Shown here: one piece after another, positions 24,241 to 32,516 of the stretch | Position numbering within the stretch: the first letter of the stretch is position 1 | How the letters are laid out: every line of letters starts with the position of its first letter | DNA from: Streptomyces sp. A1277 | GTDB lineage: Bacteria; Actinomycetota; Actinomycetes; Streptomycetales; Streptomycetaceae | DNA: 38,006 bases | Assembly: GCF_004795015.1 (NCBI RefSeq) | Contig: NZ_SSBI01000063.1 | Span: forward strand, 1 to 38,006 | Direction of reading: 5' to 3' | Notes under the pieces: generated by a model | Seen by the model: only the letters and a program-made list of their open reading frames with translations | Database searches by the model: none | Told to the model about the DNA's origin: nothing | Made by a program: the position numbers and the translations under genes

Positions 24241-24326
24241 GCAGGCACTTCCCCCGCCGGGCCGCCGGCCCGCCGCAGCCCCCCTTCACCGCCGCCCGTC
24301 ACACCACCTCACGCAGGAGACCCGCT

Positions 24327-25589
24327 GTGACCATCACCCCGCCCGCCCTCAGTGTCTTCGAGACCCTGGAATCCGAGGTACGGAGCTACTGCCGCGGCTG
24401 GCCCGCCGTGTTCGACCGCGCCCAGGGCGCCCGGCTGACCGACGAGGACGGCCACTCGTACCTGGACTTCTTCGCCGGCGCGGGCTCGCTCAACTACGGC
24501 CACAACAACCCGGTGCTCAAGCGCGCGCTGATCGACTACATCGAACGCGACGGCATCACGCACGGCCTCGACATGGCGACCACCGCCAAACGGGCCTTCC
24601 TGGACACCTTCCAGAACGTCGTCCTGCGCCCCCGCGACCTGCCGTACAAGGTGATGTTCCCCGGCCCGACGGGCACCAACGCCGTCGAGTCGGCGCTGAA
24701 GCTGGCCCGCAAGGTCAAGGGCCGCGAGTCCGTCGTCTCGTTCACCAACGCCTTCCACGGCATGTCGCTCGGCTCGCTGGCCGTGACCGGCAACGCCTTC
24801 AAGCGGGCCGGTGCCGGCATCCCGCTGGTGCACGGCACGCCGATGCCGTTCGACAACTACTTCGACGGCCAGGTCCCCGACTTCCTCTGGTTCGAACGGC
24901 TCCTGGAGGACCAGGGCTCCGGGCTCAACAAGCCGGCCGCCGTGATCGTGGAGACGGTCCAGGGCGAGGGCGGCATCAACGTCGCCCGCGCCGAGTGGCT
25001 GCGCGCGCTCCAGGACCTGTGCCACCGCCAGGACATGCTGCTGATCGTCGACGACATCCAGATGGGCTGCGGCCGCACCGGCGGCTTCTTCTCCTTCGAG
25101 GAGGCCGGCATCACGCCGGACATCGTGACGCTGTCGAAGTCCATCAGCGGCTACGGACTGCCCATGGCCCTGTGCCTGTTCAAGCCGGAGCTGGACATCT
25201 GGGAGCCGGGCGAGCACAACGGGACCTTCCGCGGCAACAACCCGGCGTTCGTCACCGCGGCCGCCGCGCTCGACGCCTACTGGGCGGACGGCCAGATGGA
25301 GAAGCAGACGCTGGCCCGGGGCGAGCAGGTCGAGCAGACGATGCTGGCCATCTGCGGCGAGCACGACACCGCGCGCTTCCGCGGCCGCGGCCTGGTCTGG
25401 GGCCTGGAGTTCGACGACCCGACCCGCGCGTCGGCCGTCTGCGCCCGCGCGTTCCAGCTGGGGCTGCTGCTGGAGACCTCGGGCCCGCAGAGCGAGGTCG
25501 TGAAGCTGCTGCCGCCGCTCACCATCACGCCGGAGGAGCTGGACGAGGGCCTGCGCACGCTGGCCCGCGCCGTCCGCGAGACCGCCTGA
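24327..25589 (+). CDS. ectB: Diaminobutyrate-2-oxoglutarate transaminase
   Basis: 420 residues of class III aminotransferases. It makes L-2,4-diaminobutyrate from aspartate semialdehyde with glutamate as amino donor. Key elements are FPGPTGTNAVESALKLAR (PLP phosphate site), ETVQGEGGINVA, IVDDIQMGCGRTGGFFSFE (pyridine Asp) and the Schiff-base Lys about 271 in TLSKSISGYGLPMA. The GTG start follows AGGAGA by 7 nt. It lies 86 bp after ectA and 66 bp before ectC, with a GC-rich hairpin in the second gap. Confidence 0.97.
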   Translation: MTITPPALSVFETLESEVRSYCRGWPAVFDRAQGARLTDEDGHSYLDFFAGAGSLNYGHNNPVLKRALIDYIERDGITHGLDMATTAKRAFLDTFQNVVLRPRDLPYKVMFPGPTGTNAVESALKLARKVKGRESVVSFTNAFHGMSLGSLAVTGNAFKRAGAGIPLVHGTPMPFDNYFDGQVPDFLWFERLLEDQGSGLNKPAAVIVETVQGEGGINVARAEWLRALQDLCHRQDMLLIVDDIQMGCGRTGGFFSFEEAGITPDIVTLSKSISGYGLPMALCLFKPELDIWEPGEHNGTFRGNNPAFVTAAAALDAYWADGQMEKQTLARGEQVEQTMLAICGEHDTARFRGRGLVWGLEFDDPTRASAVCARAFQLGLLLETSGPQSEVVKLLPPLTITPEELDEGLRTLARAVRETA

Positions 25590-25592
25590 TCC

Positions 25593-25616
25593 CGGGGGCC
25601 GCCGAGGCGGCCCCCG
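25593..25616 (+). terminator. GC hairpin between ectB and ectC
   Basis: A perfect 10-bp stem (CGGGGGCCGC and GCGGCCCCCG) with the loop CGAG sits 3 nt after the ectB stop. There is no T-run. In mid-operon it may act as a partial terminator or as a barrier that protects the upstream mRNA from 3' decay. Confidence 0.6.
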
Positions 25617-25655
25617 CACACAACACCGTCGTAGAGAGAAAGGCACCGAGCCACC

Positions 25656-26054
25656 GTGATCGTCCGATCGTTCGCCGACATCGAGAACACCGACCGGCAT
25701 GTGAAGGCCGCGTCCGGCACCTGGGAGAGCAAGCGCATCGTGCTCGCCCAGGAGAAGGTCGGCTTCTCGCTCCACGAGACCACGATGTACGCCGGCACCG
25801 AGACGTCGATGTGGTACGCCAACCACATCGAGGCGGTCCTGTGTGTGGAGGGCGAGGCCGAGCTGACCAACGACGAGACCGGTGAGAAGCACTGGATCAC
25901 GCCGGGCACGATGTATCTGCTCAACGGCCACGAGCACCACACGATGCGTCCCAAGACGGACTTCCGCTGCGTCTGCGTCTTCAACCCGCCGGTCACCGGA
26001 CGGGAGGAGCACGACGAGAACGGTGTCTATCCACTGCTGACCGAGGAGGGCTGA
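25656..26054 (+). CDS. ectC: Ectoine synthase
   Basis: 132 residues, a cupin-fold enzyme that closes N-gamma-acetyl-diaminobutyrate to ectoine with loss of water. Length and the conserved string are normal: MIVRSFADIENTDRHVKA at the start, ETTMYAGTETSMWYANHIEAV (about 47-67), CVEGEAEL and MYLLNGHEHHTM near the end with the metal-site His. The start is GTG, with GAGAAAGG about 17 nt upstream and GAG closer. It is followed after 4 bp by ectD. Confidence 0.97.
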   Translation: MIVRSFADIENTDRHVKAASGTWESKRIVLAQEKVGFSLHETTMYAGTETSMWYANHIEAVLCVEGEAELTNDETGEKHWITPGTMYLLNGHEHHTMRPKTDFRCVCVFNPPVTGREEHDENGVYPLLTEEG

Positions 26055-26058
26055 CCCC

Positions 26059-26952
26059 ATGACCACCGACGTACGCACCGACCTGTACCCCTCGCGCGGC
26101 GCCGCCGAGATGACCACTCCCCGCCAGGACCCGGTCATCTGGTCCGCGCCGGGCGCGCCGGGTCCGATCACCGCCAAGGAACTGCAGGGCTACGAGCACG
26201 ACGGCTTCCTCACCGTCGAGCAGCTGATCGCCCCGGACGAGGTGGCCGGCTACCACGCCGAACTGGAACGGCTGATCGCCGATCCGGCCGTACGCGCCGA
26301 CGAGCGCTCGATCATCGAGCCCAAGTCGCAGTCCGTACGGTCGGTCTTCGAGGTCCACCGGATCAGCGAGGTCTTCGCCCGGCTGGTCAGCGACGAGCGG
26401 GTGGTGGGCCGGGCCCGCCAGATCCTCGGCTCGGACGTCTACGTCCACCAGTCGCGGATCAACGTCAAGCCCGGTTTCGGTGCCTCGGGGTTCTACTGGC
26501 ACTCGGACTTCGAGACCTGGCACGCCGAGGACGGTCTGCCGAACATGCGGACGGTGTCCGTGTCGATCGCGCTGACCGAGAACCACGACACCAACGGCGG
26601 GCTGATGATCATGCCCGGCTCGCACAAGTCGTTCCTCGGCTGCGCGGGCGAGACGCCGAAGGACAACTACAAGAAGTCGCTCCAGATGCAGGACGCCGGC
26701 ACCCCGTCCGACGAGGCGCTGACGAAGATGGCCGACCGGCACGGCATCAGGCTCTTCACGGGCAAGCCGGGTTCGGCCACCTGGTTCGACTGCAACGCGA
26801 TGCACGGCTCGGGCGACAACATCACCCCGTACCCGCGCAGCAACGTGTTCATCGTGTTCAACAGTGTGGAGAACACGGCCCAGGAGCCCTTCGCGGCTCC
26901 GGTCCGCCGCCCGGAGTTCATCGGTGCGCGCGACTTCACGCCGGTGAAGTAG
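26059..26952 (+). CDS. ectD: Ectoine 5-hydroxylase
   Basis: 297 residues, Fe(II)/2-oxoglutarate-dependent dioxygenase converting ectoine to 5-hydroxyectoine. The EctD signature is intact: FYWHSDFETWHAEDGLP (146-161) gives iron ligands His148 and Asp150, and FDCNAMHGSGDN gives His249. The 2-oxoglutarate-binding Arg should be R260 in PYPRSN. The ribosome-binding site GAGGAGG lies inside the end of ectC. Its presence means the strain should make hydroxyectoine and not only ectoine. Confidence 0.97.
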   Translation: MTTDVRTDLYPSRGAAEMTTPRQDPVIWSAPGAPGPITAKELQGYEHDGFLTVEQLIAPDEVAGYHAELERLIADPAVRADERSIIEPKSQSVRSVFEVHRISEVFARLVSDERVVGRARQILGSDVYVHQSRINVKPGFGASGFYWHSDFETWHAEDGLPNMRTVSVSIALTENHDTNGGLMIMPGSHKSFLGCAGETPKDNYKKSLQMQDAGTPSDEALTKMADRHGIRLFTGKPGSATWFDCNAMHGSGDNITPYPRSNVFIVFNSVENTAQEPFAAPVRRPEFIGARDFTPVK

Positions 26953-26971
26953 GTTCCCCGAACGGCCTGTT

Positions 26972-27001
26972 GGGGCGGTACGCGGCTGCGCGCACCGCCC
27001 C
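26972..27001 (+). terminator. Terminator of the ectABCD operon
   Basis: GGGGCGGT-a-CGCG pairs with CGCG-c-ACCGCCCC around the loop GCTG (8 bp, one mismatch, 4 bp), followed by TTCGG. It starts 19 nt after the ectD stop codon. Confidence 0.8.
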
Positions 27002-27094
27002 TTCGGCGTGATCACCGCACACCGGTAATCCCCGGGGCCGCCCCCGGACGCCCCATTAGAATCATGGGATTCGGAATGTGTGTTGGGGGGAACC

Positions 27095-28015
27095 ATGGCG
27101 CGACGGACCGGTCAGGGCGAGCGCCTTCGACGGGTGTCCGAACGGCGACGGAGCACGGACGGCCCGCAGGCCGAGCGGAATTCGGCCCGTGCGGTCATCA
27201 CGGCGTCGGTGCTGGCCGGGGTGTCCGCCGTGATCGTCGGCCTCATCACCGGCCTGGGCAGCACGCTCCAGGACGCCGTCACGGACGCGCTGAGCGGTGA
27301 CGGGAAACCGGCCGCCGCCGCGCCGCAGGACGGGACATCAGCGGCCCCGGCCTCGCCGCGCCCGGAACCGGCGGTGCCGGTCAAGGTGGCGGTCATACCG
27401 GAGGGGGGCGGCACTTTCCTCGTCTCCGAGCACCGTGTGTCGGGCGCCGCGGACACGTACGCGGTGACCCATGGGGATGTGGCTCCGGAGGAATGGAACA
27501 GCCTGCTGCGGAGGATCAGGGCCACGTCGATCAACAAGACCGCGTACAAGATCGCCGTCACCAATGTCTCCTCCTCCCCGGTCCGGGTCGTGGACGTCGT
27601 CCCCGTGATCACGCGCCGCTCCGGGGCACTCCGCGCCACGATGATCGAACCCCTCGGAGGCGAGGCCGAGGACAGCGTTCCGGTCCAGCTGGACCTGGAC
27701 AAGCGGTCTCCCGCGTTCACCCAGGCCGGAAAGCCGTACTTCAGCCGCACGTCACAGGTCCTCAAGGCGGGAGAGGGCTTCGTCATGGCGGTGGAGGCGA
27801 AGCTCCTGGGCAAGGAGTACGTCGAGTACCACCTGAGGGTGGACTACCTCGACGCGAAGGGCGAGCAGCGCTCGCTCCAGGTGAAGGAGCCCGATACCCC
27901 CGTCGGCGTCTTCCGGGTCTCCGGCTTGGTCGACGACACGGAGTACGCCGACTTCTGGGGCCCGGACGAGGAGGGGCGGGGACGGCGGCTGTACAGCCGG
28001 GAGGAACGGAATTGA
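27095..28015 (+). CDS. Single-pass membrane protein of unknown function
   Basis: 306 residues. A basic cytoplasmic N-terminus (1-32, many Arg) precedes one membrane helix at about 33-55 (AVITASVLAGVSAVIVGLIT), then a Pro/Ala-rich linker (about 65-90) and an extracellular beta-rich domain of about 200 residues without Cys. I recognise no family motif. GGGGGG lies 4-5 nt before the ATG, which fixes the start. It stands alone between the ect terminator and a hairpin at 28022-28047. Confidence 0.8.
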   Translation: MARRTGQGERLRRVSERRRSTDGPQAERNSARAVITASVLAGVSAVIVGLITGLGSTLQDAVTDALSGDGKPAAAAPQDGTSAAPASPRPEPAVPVKVAVIPEGGGTFLVSEHRVSGAADTYAVTHGDVAPEEWNSLLRRIRATSINKTAYKIAVTNVSSSPVRVVDVVPVITRRSGALRATMIEPLGGEAEDSVPVQLDLDKRSPAFTQAGKPYFSRTSQVLKAGEGFVMAVEAKLLGKEYVEYHLRVDYLDAKGEQRSLQVKEPDTPVGVFRVSGLVDDTEYADFWGPDEEGRGRRLYSREERN

Positions 28016-28021
28016 CCGGTC

Positions 28022-28047
28022 CCGGGCCGACCGCTCGCGGGGCCCGG
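28022..28047 (+). terminator. Hairpin after the membrane-protein gene
   Basis: CCGGGCC (28022-28028) and GGCCCGG (28041-28047) are complementary around a 12-nt loop, 7 nt after the stop codon. No T-run. Confidence 0.5.
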
Positions 28048-28100
28048 CACCGGATTCAACTCGCTGGACGGCGGCACGGTTCGGCGGCGACAGTGGGCGA

Positions 28101-29126
28101 ATGACCTCTCACATACATCACGTCACCGTCGACTGCGTGGACGCCTACGAGCTCGGATCGTTCTGGGCGCAGGTGCTGGGCGGAGCGCTTGCCGACGACG
28201 ACTTTCCCGGTGATCCCGAGGCGCTGCTCGAAACGCCCGGCGCGGCTCTCCTGTTCGTCACCGTGCCCGACAAGAAGCAGACCAAGAACCGCGTCCACCT
28301 GGACGTCCAGCCCCAGGACCGCACCCGGGACGAGGAGGTCGAGCGGCTGCTGGCCCTCGGCGCCACCCTGGTCGCCGACCACCGCAAGCCGAACGGCCGC
28401 GGCTGGGTGACCCTGGCCGACCCGGAGGGCAACGAGTTCTGCGTGGAGTGCGGCGCGGCCGAACGGGCGGCGCTCACCGGTAGGCGGCTGCCGGTCACCG
28501 CCGACGACGTGACCGAGGCGGTCCGGCTGACGGTCGACGCCCTCGCCGCCGCCGCGGACGCCGACTGGCGCGTCCCGGCCGGCACGCTGCGCTGGGACTG
28601 CTGGGAGACCGCGGAGCACCTGAGCGACGACCTGTTCGCGTACGCCGTCCAACTGGGCCCGCGCACGCCGCTGCTGGAGACCGAGGTGCCCTACCGCTGG
28701 GCCCCGCAGCGCGACGGGGGCCCGTGGAACGCGGTCTTCGCGGACCCGGAGGCCGGCACGGCGGGACTGCTCCAGACCCTGGAGGCGAGCGGCGCGCTGC
28801 TGTCCGCGATGGTCCGCACGGCCGCCCCTGACGTCCGCTCGTACCACGGGTACGGGGTCTCCGACCCGGAGGGCTTCGCGGCCATGGGCGTCGTGGAGAC
28901 CCTGGTGCACGCCCATGACATCGCGTCGGGCCTGGGCGTCTCCTGGGAGCCGCCCGCCGCCCTGTGCGACCGGGTGCTGGCCCGGCTCTTTCCCGAAGCG
29001 CCGGACGACGCGGACCGGTGGGCCGTACTGCTCTGGTCCACCGGCCGCGGAGACCTGCCGGGCCGCGAGCGCGTCACCTCGTGGAAGTGGCACGGCGCCC
29101 CGCTGGAGGACGGCCCGCAGGACTGA
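28101..29126 (+). CDS. VOC domain fused to a maleylpyruvate isomerase-like/DinB-fold domain
   Basis: 341 residues in two parts. Residues 1-120 are a VOC (glyoxalase-like) domain: MTSHIHHVTVDCVDAYELGSFW, KNRVHLDVQ and the end strand GWVTLADPEGNEFCVE. Residues about 133-335 resemble the mycothiol-dependent maleylpyruvate isomerase / DinB-like helical bundle, with WDCWETAEHLSDDLFAYA (normally carrying the first metal His) and ETLVHAHDIASGLG (two His). The putative metal triad would be one His in EHLSDD and two in HAHD. Substrate unknown; a thiol-dependent or resistance role is inference. It ends one base before the convergent aminotransferase gene. Confidence 0.85.
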   Translation: MTSHIHHVTVDCVDAYELGSFWAQVLGGALADDDFPGDPEALLETPGAALLFVTVPDKKQTKNRVHLDVQPQDRTRDEEVERLLALGATLVADHRKPNGRGWVTLADPEGNEFCVECGAAERAALTGRRLPVTADDVTEAVRLTVDALAAAADADWRVPAGTLRWDCWETAEHLSDDLFAYAVQLGPRTPLLETEVPYRWAPQRDGGPWNAVFADPEAGTAGLLQTLEASGALLSAMVRTAAPDVRSYHGYGVSDPEGFAAMGVVETLVHAHDIASGLGVSWEPPAALCDRVLARLFPEAPDDADRWAVLLWSTGRGDLPGRERVTSWKWHGAPLEDGPQD

Positions 29127-29127
29127 G

Positions 29128-30189
29128 TCAGCCGGCGAGCACGTCCAGGGCGCGGTCCACGTCCGCCTCGGTGTTGTAGAGGTGGAAGGACGCCCGCAGG
29201 TTGCCGGCCCGGCCGGCGACCATCACCCCGGCCCGCTCCAGCTCCGGTGCCCGGCCGCCGAGGCCGGGCACCGCGACGACGACGGTGTCCGCGGGGACGG
29301 TGGGGTGCCCGAGGGCGGCCACGCCTGAGCGGAAGCGGTCCGCGAGCTTCAGGGCGTGGTCGTGCAGCGCCTCGACGCCGATCTCGTGGAGCAGCGCGAG
29401 GGACTGCTCGGCCCCGTGGTACGAGAGGAAGGCGGGCGGCTCGTCGTAGCGGCGGGCGTCCGGGGCGAGCTTGGTGACCGGCCCGTAGGTGCTGCCCCAC
29501 GGGTCCTCGGCCGCGACCCATCCGGCGAAGACGGGCGCCAGGCCCTCCTGCGCCTCCTCGGTGACGGTGAGGAACGACGTACCCCTGGGGCAGAGCAGGT
29601 ACTTGAAGCCCGCGGTGACCGTGTAGTCGTACGCCCCGGCGTCCAGCGGCAGCCAGCCGGCCGACTGGGTGGCGTCCAGCAGGGTCCGGGCGCCGTGGGC
29701 GGCCGCCGCGGCCCGGACCGCGTCCAGGTCCGCGCGCCGGCCGTCGGCGGACTGCACCGAGGAGAAGGCGACCAGCGCGGTCCCGGGGCGCACGGCGTCG
29801 GCCAGTTCCTCCAGCGGCGCGTACCGCACGGTGAGGTCGCCCCGGACCGCGAACGGGCTGACGACCGAGCTGAACTCGCCCTCGGGCGCCAGGACTTCGG
29901 CCCCCGGCGGCAGCGAGGACGCGATCAGCCCGACGTGGCCGGCGACCGAGCTGCCGACGGCGACCCGGCCGGCCGCGACCCCGGCGATCCGGGCGAACCC
30001 GTCCCGGGCCCGGTCCACCGCCCCGAAGTCCCCCGACCCGGCCCTGCTGCCACGGGCGTTCTCCTCGACGAGGGCCTTCACGGCGTCCACGGTGCGGCGG
30101 GGCAGCAGCCCGCAGGTGGAGGTGTTGAGGTAGGTGGTCTCCGGCGCGAACTCGTCGGCCACGACACGGCTGAGCGAAGACGTCATCAT
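29128..30189 (-). CDS. Class V aminotransferase family protein (cysteine desulfurase-like fold)
   Basis: 353 residues. TYLNTSTCGLLPRRT near the N-terminus, LLDATQSAGWLPLD (PLP pyridine Asp about 172) and FKYLLCPRGTSFL with Schiff-base Lys about 196 are typical of the class V/isopenicillin-epimerase-like group. There is no active-site Cys loop of a desulfurase, so an aminotransferase, racemase or lyase is more likely. ATG 30189 is favoured over ATG 30186 because the promoter TTGACC-17-CAGGCT places the transcript start on its A; translation would then be leaderless. Confidence 0.88.
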   Translation of the reverse strand: MMTSSLSRVVADEFAPETTYLNTSTCGLLPRRTVDAVKALVEENARGSRAGSGDFGAVDRARDGFARIAGVAAGRVAVGSSVAGHVGLIASSLPPGAEVLAPEGEFSSVVSPFAVRGDLTVRYAPLEELADAVRPGTALVAFSSVQSADGRRADLDAVRAAAAAHGARTLLDATQSAGWLPLDAGAYDYTVTAGFKYLLCPRGTSFLTVTEEAQEGLAPVFAGWVAAEDPWGSTYGPVTKLAPDARRYDEPPAFLSYHGAEQSLALLHEIGVEALHDHALKLADRFRSGVAALGHPTVPADTVVVAVPGLGGRAPELERAGVMVAGRAGNLRASFHLYNTEADVDRALDVLAG

Positions 30190-30195
30190 GCGCCC

Positions 30196-30229
30196 AGCCT
30201 GGCGCCTCCCCGACCTTGGGTCAATTGAC
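30196..30229 (-). promoter_or_regulatory. Leaderless-type promoter with overlapping palindrome
   Basis: On the minus strand TTGACC (complement of 30219-30224), a 17-bp spacer and CAGGCT (complement of 30196-30201) predict a start at 30189, the first base of the aminotransferase ATG. The perfect palindrome GTCAATTGAC (30220-30229) covers the -35 and is a candidate operator. Confidence 0.55.
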
Positions 30230-30291
30230 AAAATTTCACGGAAAAACCCAAGCAATGCTTATGTGTCGGGGCTGCCACGGGTCCACGTGGG

Positions 30292-31011
30292 TCAGGCGGT
30301 CCCGGCCGCGCCGGGGACCTCGCACGCGCCGTCGGCGTCGCAGGCTGCGGCGTCACCGCCGGACGCGGTCACCGGGCGGTCCTTCCACGCCTGTTCCAGC
30401 GCCTGGGCGAAGACCTCGGCGGGCTGGCCGCCGGAGATGCCGTAGCGCCGGTCGAACACGAAGAACGGCACGGCGTTGGCGCCCAGCTCGGACGCCTCCT
30501 GCTCGTCGGCCCGCACCTCGGCGGCGTACGCCTGCGGGTCGGCGAGCACCGCGCGCGACTCCTCGGCGTCGAGACCGGCCTCGACGGCCAGTTCCACGAG
30601 TACCGCCTCGTCGAAGACGGAACGGTCCTCGGCGAAGTTCGCCCGGTAGGCGAGCGTCAGCAGCTCGTCCTGGCGGCCGCGCGCCTTGGCCAGGTGCAGC
30701 AGCCGGTGGATGTCGAACGTGGAGCCGTGGTCCCGGCCCTCGGTGCGGTAGCCGAGGCCCTCGGCCTGTGCGTTGGCCGCGACGTTGGCCTCCATCGAGC
30801 GGGCCTCCTCGGGGGTGCGCCCGTACTTCTGCGCCAGCATGTCGATGACCTGCTCGGTGTCGCCCTTGGCACGCCCGGGGTCGAGCTCGAAGGACCGGTG
30901 CACCACCTCGACCTCGTCGCGGTGGGCGAAGCCCGCGAGGCCCTTCTCGAAGCGGGCCTTGCCGATGTAGCACCACGGGCAGGCGATGTCGCTCCAGATC
31001 TCGACGCGCAT
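30292..31011 (-). CDS. DsbA family oxidoreductase (FrnE-like)
   Basis: 239 residues with a thioredoxin fold and the active site CPWC at 11-14 (SDIACPWCYIG). The FrnE-type helical insert (about 45-150) and the cis-Pro region GANAVPFFVFDRRYGISG (about 182-199) follow. No signal peptide is present, so it acts in the cytoplasm, as FrnE proteins do. A C-terminal tail has two further Cys (CDADGAC), as seen in several family members. AGAAGAAGAG precedes the ATG. Confidence 0.93.
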   Translation of the reverse strand: MRVEIWSDIACPWCYIGKARFEKGLAGFAHRDEVEVVHRSFELDPGRAKGDTEQVIDMLAQKYGRTPEEARSMEANVAANAQAEGLGYRTEGRDHGSTFDIHRLLHLAKARGRQDELLTLAYRANFAEDRSVFDEAVLVELAVEAGLDAEESRAVLADPQAYAAEVRADEQEASELGANAVPFFVFDRRYGISGGQPAEVFAQALEQAWKDRPVTASGGDAAACDADGACEVPGAAGTA

Positions 31012-31141
31012 GACTCTTCTTCTCTCCGGACTCTCGGGCGGCTGCTCACACAGCGCGGAGGCACCCTCCGCTCCCCGCGCCAACGCACACGCGGCCCGTC
31101 TCATTCCCCGGACCGCGCGCCTGCCGGGAACGGTCTCCCGC

Positions 31142-31627
31142 TCAGCCCTGCCCGGCCGGCGGCACCGCGAGGCGCAGGACCAGGTGGTCGCCCGCGCGGG
31201 GGTTGTCCGGGTCGGAGGTCCAGCCGCAGGCGGAGTAGAAGGCCCGGGCGCGGGTGTTGGGAGCGAAGACCTCAAGGCGGACGTCCGTCACCCCCTGCCG
31301 CTGCCAGTCGGCCAGGCACGCGAGGTGCAGGGCGCTGCCGATTCCCTCGCGCCAGTGGGCCGGGGAGACGTGGAACTGGGTGAGGTTCATGAGGCCGTCG
31401 CGCACGGAGTAGGCGGCGATGCCGACGAGGGCGCCGTCCGATTCGGCGCAGAGGACGGTGGCGCCCTCCCGGTCGATGGCGCCGGCCCAGCCGTCCCGGC
31501 TGCGGCCGACCTCTGCCTCGCCGGCGTACTCCTCCTCGGGCAGGTGGCCGCGGTAGTAGGTGGCCCGGGCCTCGGTGTGCAGGGTGACTATGGCGTCAAG
31601 ATCGGCGGCGGTAGCGGTACGGATCAT
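31142..31627 (-). CDS. GNAT family N-acetyltransferase
   Basis: 161 residues, a single GNAT domain. IRTATAADLDAIVTLH at the start, VGIAAYSV and LTQFHVSPAHWREGIGSALH (acetyl-CoA loop, WREGIGSAL about 92-100) and FYSACGWT are the family marks. Substrate not evident. It starts at the ATG at 31627 with no clear ribosome-binding site, 45 bp downstream of the S51-like peptidase gene on the same strand, so they may share a transcript. Confidence 0.9.
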   Translation of the reverse strand: MIRTATAADLDAIVTLHTEARATYYRGHLPEEEYAGEAEVGRSRDGWAGAIDREGATVLCAESDGALVGIAAYSVRDGLMNLTQFHVSPAHWREGIGSALHLACLADWQRQGVTDVRLEVFAPNTRARAFYSACGWTSDPDNPRAGDHLVLRLAVPPAGQG

Positions 31628-31672
31628 GGAGTGAGGGACGCGCCCGCCTTTCAGCCGGTTCCCGTACGGGGC

Positions 31673-32401
31673 TCAGAGGGCGAACCGCTCCCCCGCGCGC
31701 CGGGCGTGCACGACGACGGAACCGGGCTCCGCCCCGCCGCGCACCAGGCGCGCCTGTCCCGCCCCGGCCGCCGTCGCCCAGCCGTCGGGCGCGACGGACA
31801 GCAGGGTGTTCTCGTCCAGGGCGACGCCCGAAGCCGCCTCGCCCCGGGCCACCGCCGCGACCAGCCGCCCGAACGTCCCCCAGGCGGATGCGTGCACCTC
31901 GACGGTGTACGGGAGGAGTCCCAGGCCGTCGCGGACCTCGATCTCCTCCAGGTCCTCCGCCGCGTCGTCGGGGCAGACGGGGACGCCCCGGTCCAGCCAT
32001 CCGCCGACCAGGGCGCGGCGGGCGGCGACGACCGCGCCGGCGGAGAAGCCCGCGTAGGGCAGCGGGCGTTCGGTGATGATCCGTGCGACGGCCTCCCGTA
32101 CCGGGGCGAGGGCGTCCTGATAGGCGGGGGTCAGCCCGCCGCCGACCAGTAGCCCGTCCAGCCCGTCCAGCTCCCCGGGTGCGAACACGCCGCCCTCCGG
32201 TACGAGCAGCGGGACCGGCCTGACGCCGGGGGCCACCCGCCGCAGCACGGTGGCGTAGCGGGTGAACTGCTCGGCGCCGTCCCCCTCGTCGAGGAGCAGG
32301 CATCCCACCACGCCCTCGTCCCCCACCTCGGCGAGGAACGGGCCGTAGACGAGCGGCGCGACGTCCTCGTCCCAGCCGCCGCCGATCAGATGCACACCCA
32401 T
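31673..32401 (-). CDS. Peptidase S51-like protein (peptidase E / cyanophycinase fold)
   Basis: 242 residues with the class I amidotransferase-like fold of peptidase family S51. HLIGGGWDE at the start, LLVGGGLTPAYQDAL and the nucleophile elbow PYAGFSAGAVVAARRAL with Ser about 120 are clear; the catalytic His is probably in YTVEVHASAWG (about 173). Some Streptomyces members are annotated simply as 'type 1 glutamine amidotransferase-like'. GGGGGGAGAG lies about 8 nt before the ATG. Target peptide unknown. Confidence 0.85.
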   Translation of the reverse strand: MGVHLIGGGWDEDVAPLVYGPFLAEVGDEGVVGCLLLDEGDGAEQFTRYATVLRRVAPGVRPVPLLVPEGGVFAPGELDGLDGLLVGGGLTPAYQDALAPVREAVARIITERPLPYAGFSAGAVVAARRALVGGWLDRGVPVCPDDAAEDLEEIEVRDGLGLLPYTVEVHASAWGTFGRLVAAVARGEAASGVALDENTLLSVAPDGWATAAGAGQARLVRGGAEPGSVVVHARRAGERFAL

Positions 32402-32516
32402 GACGGTCTCTCCCCCCGCGCGCCCCGGCCTCCGGAGCCGTCTGGCAGGCTCTCACGGCCGGGCGGCGCACCGGTACGGGATTTCGCCCGTGTACGCCGC
32501 CCGGCCCGGGGGGCCG

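Noticed and set aside
30260..30275. AAGCAATGCTT palindrome followed on the minus strand by GGGTTTTT, as a terminator of the DsbA-like gene
   Set aside because: The stem would have only 4 bp with a 3-nt loop, too weak to call.
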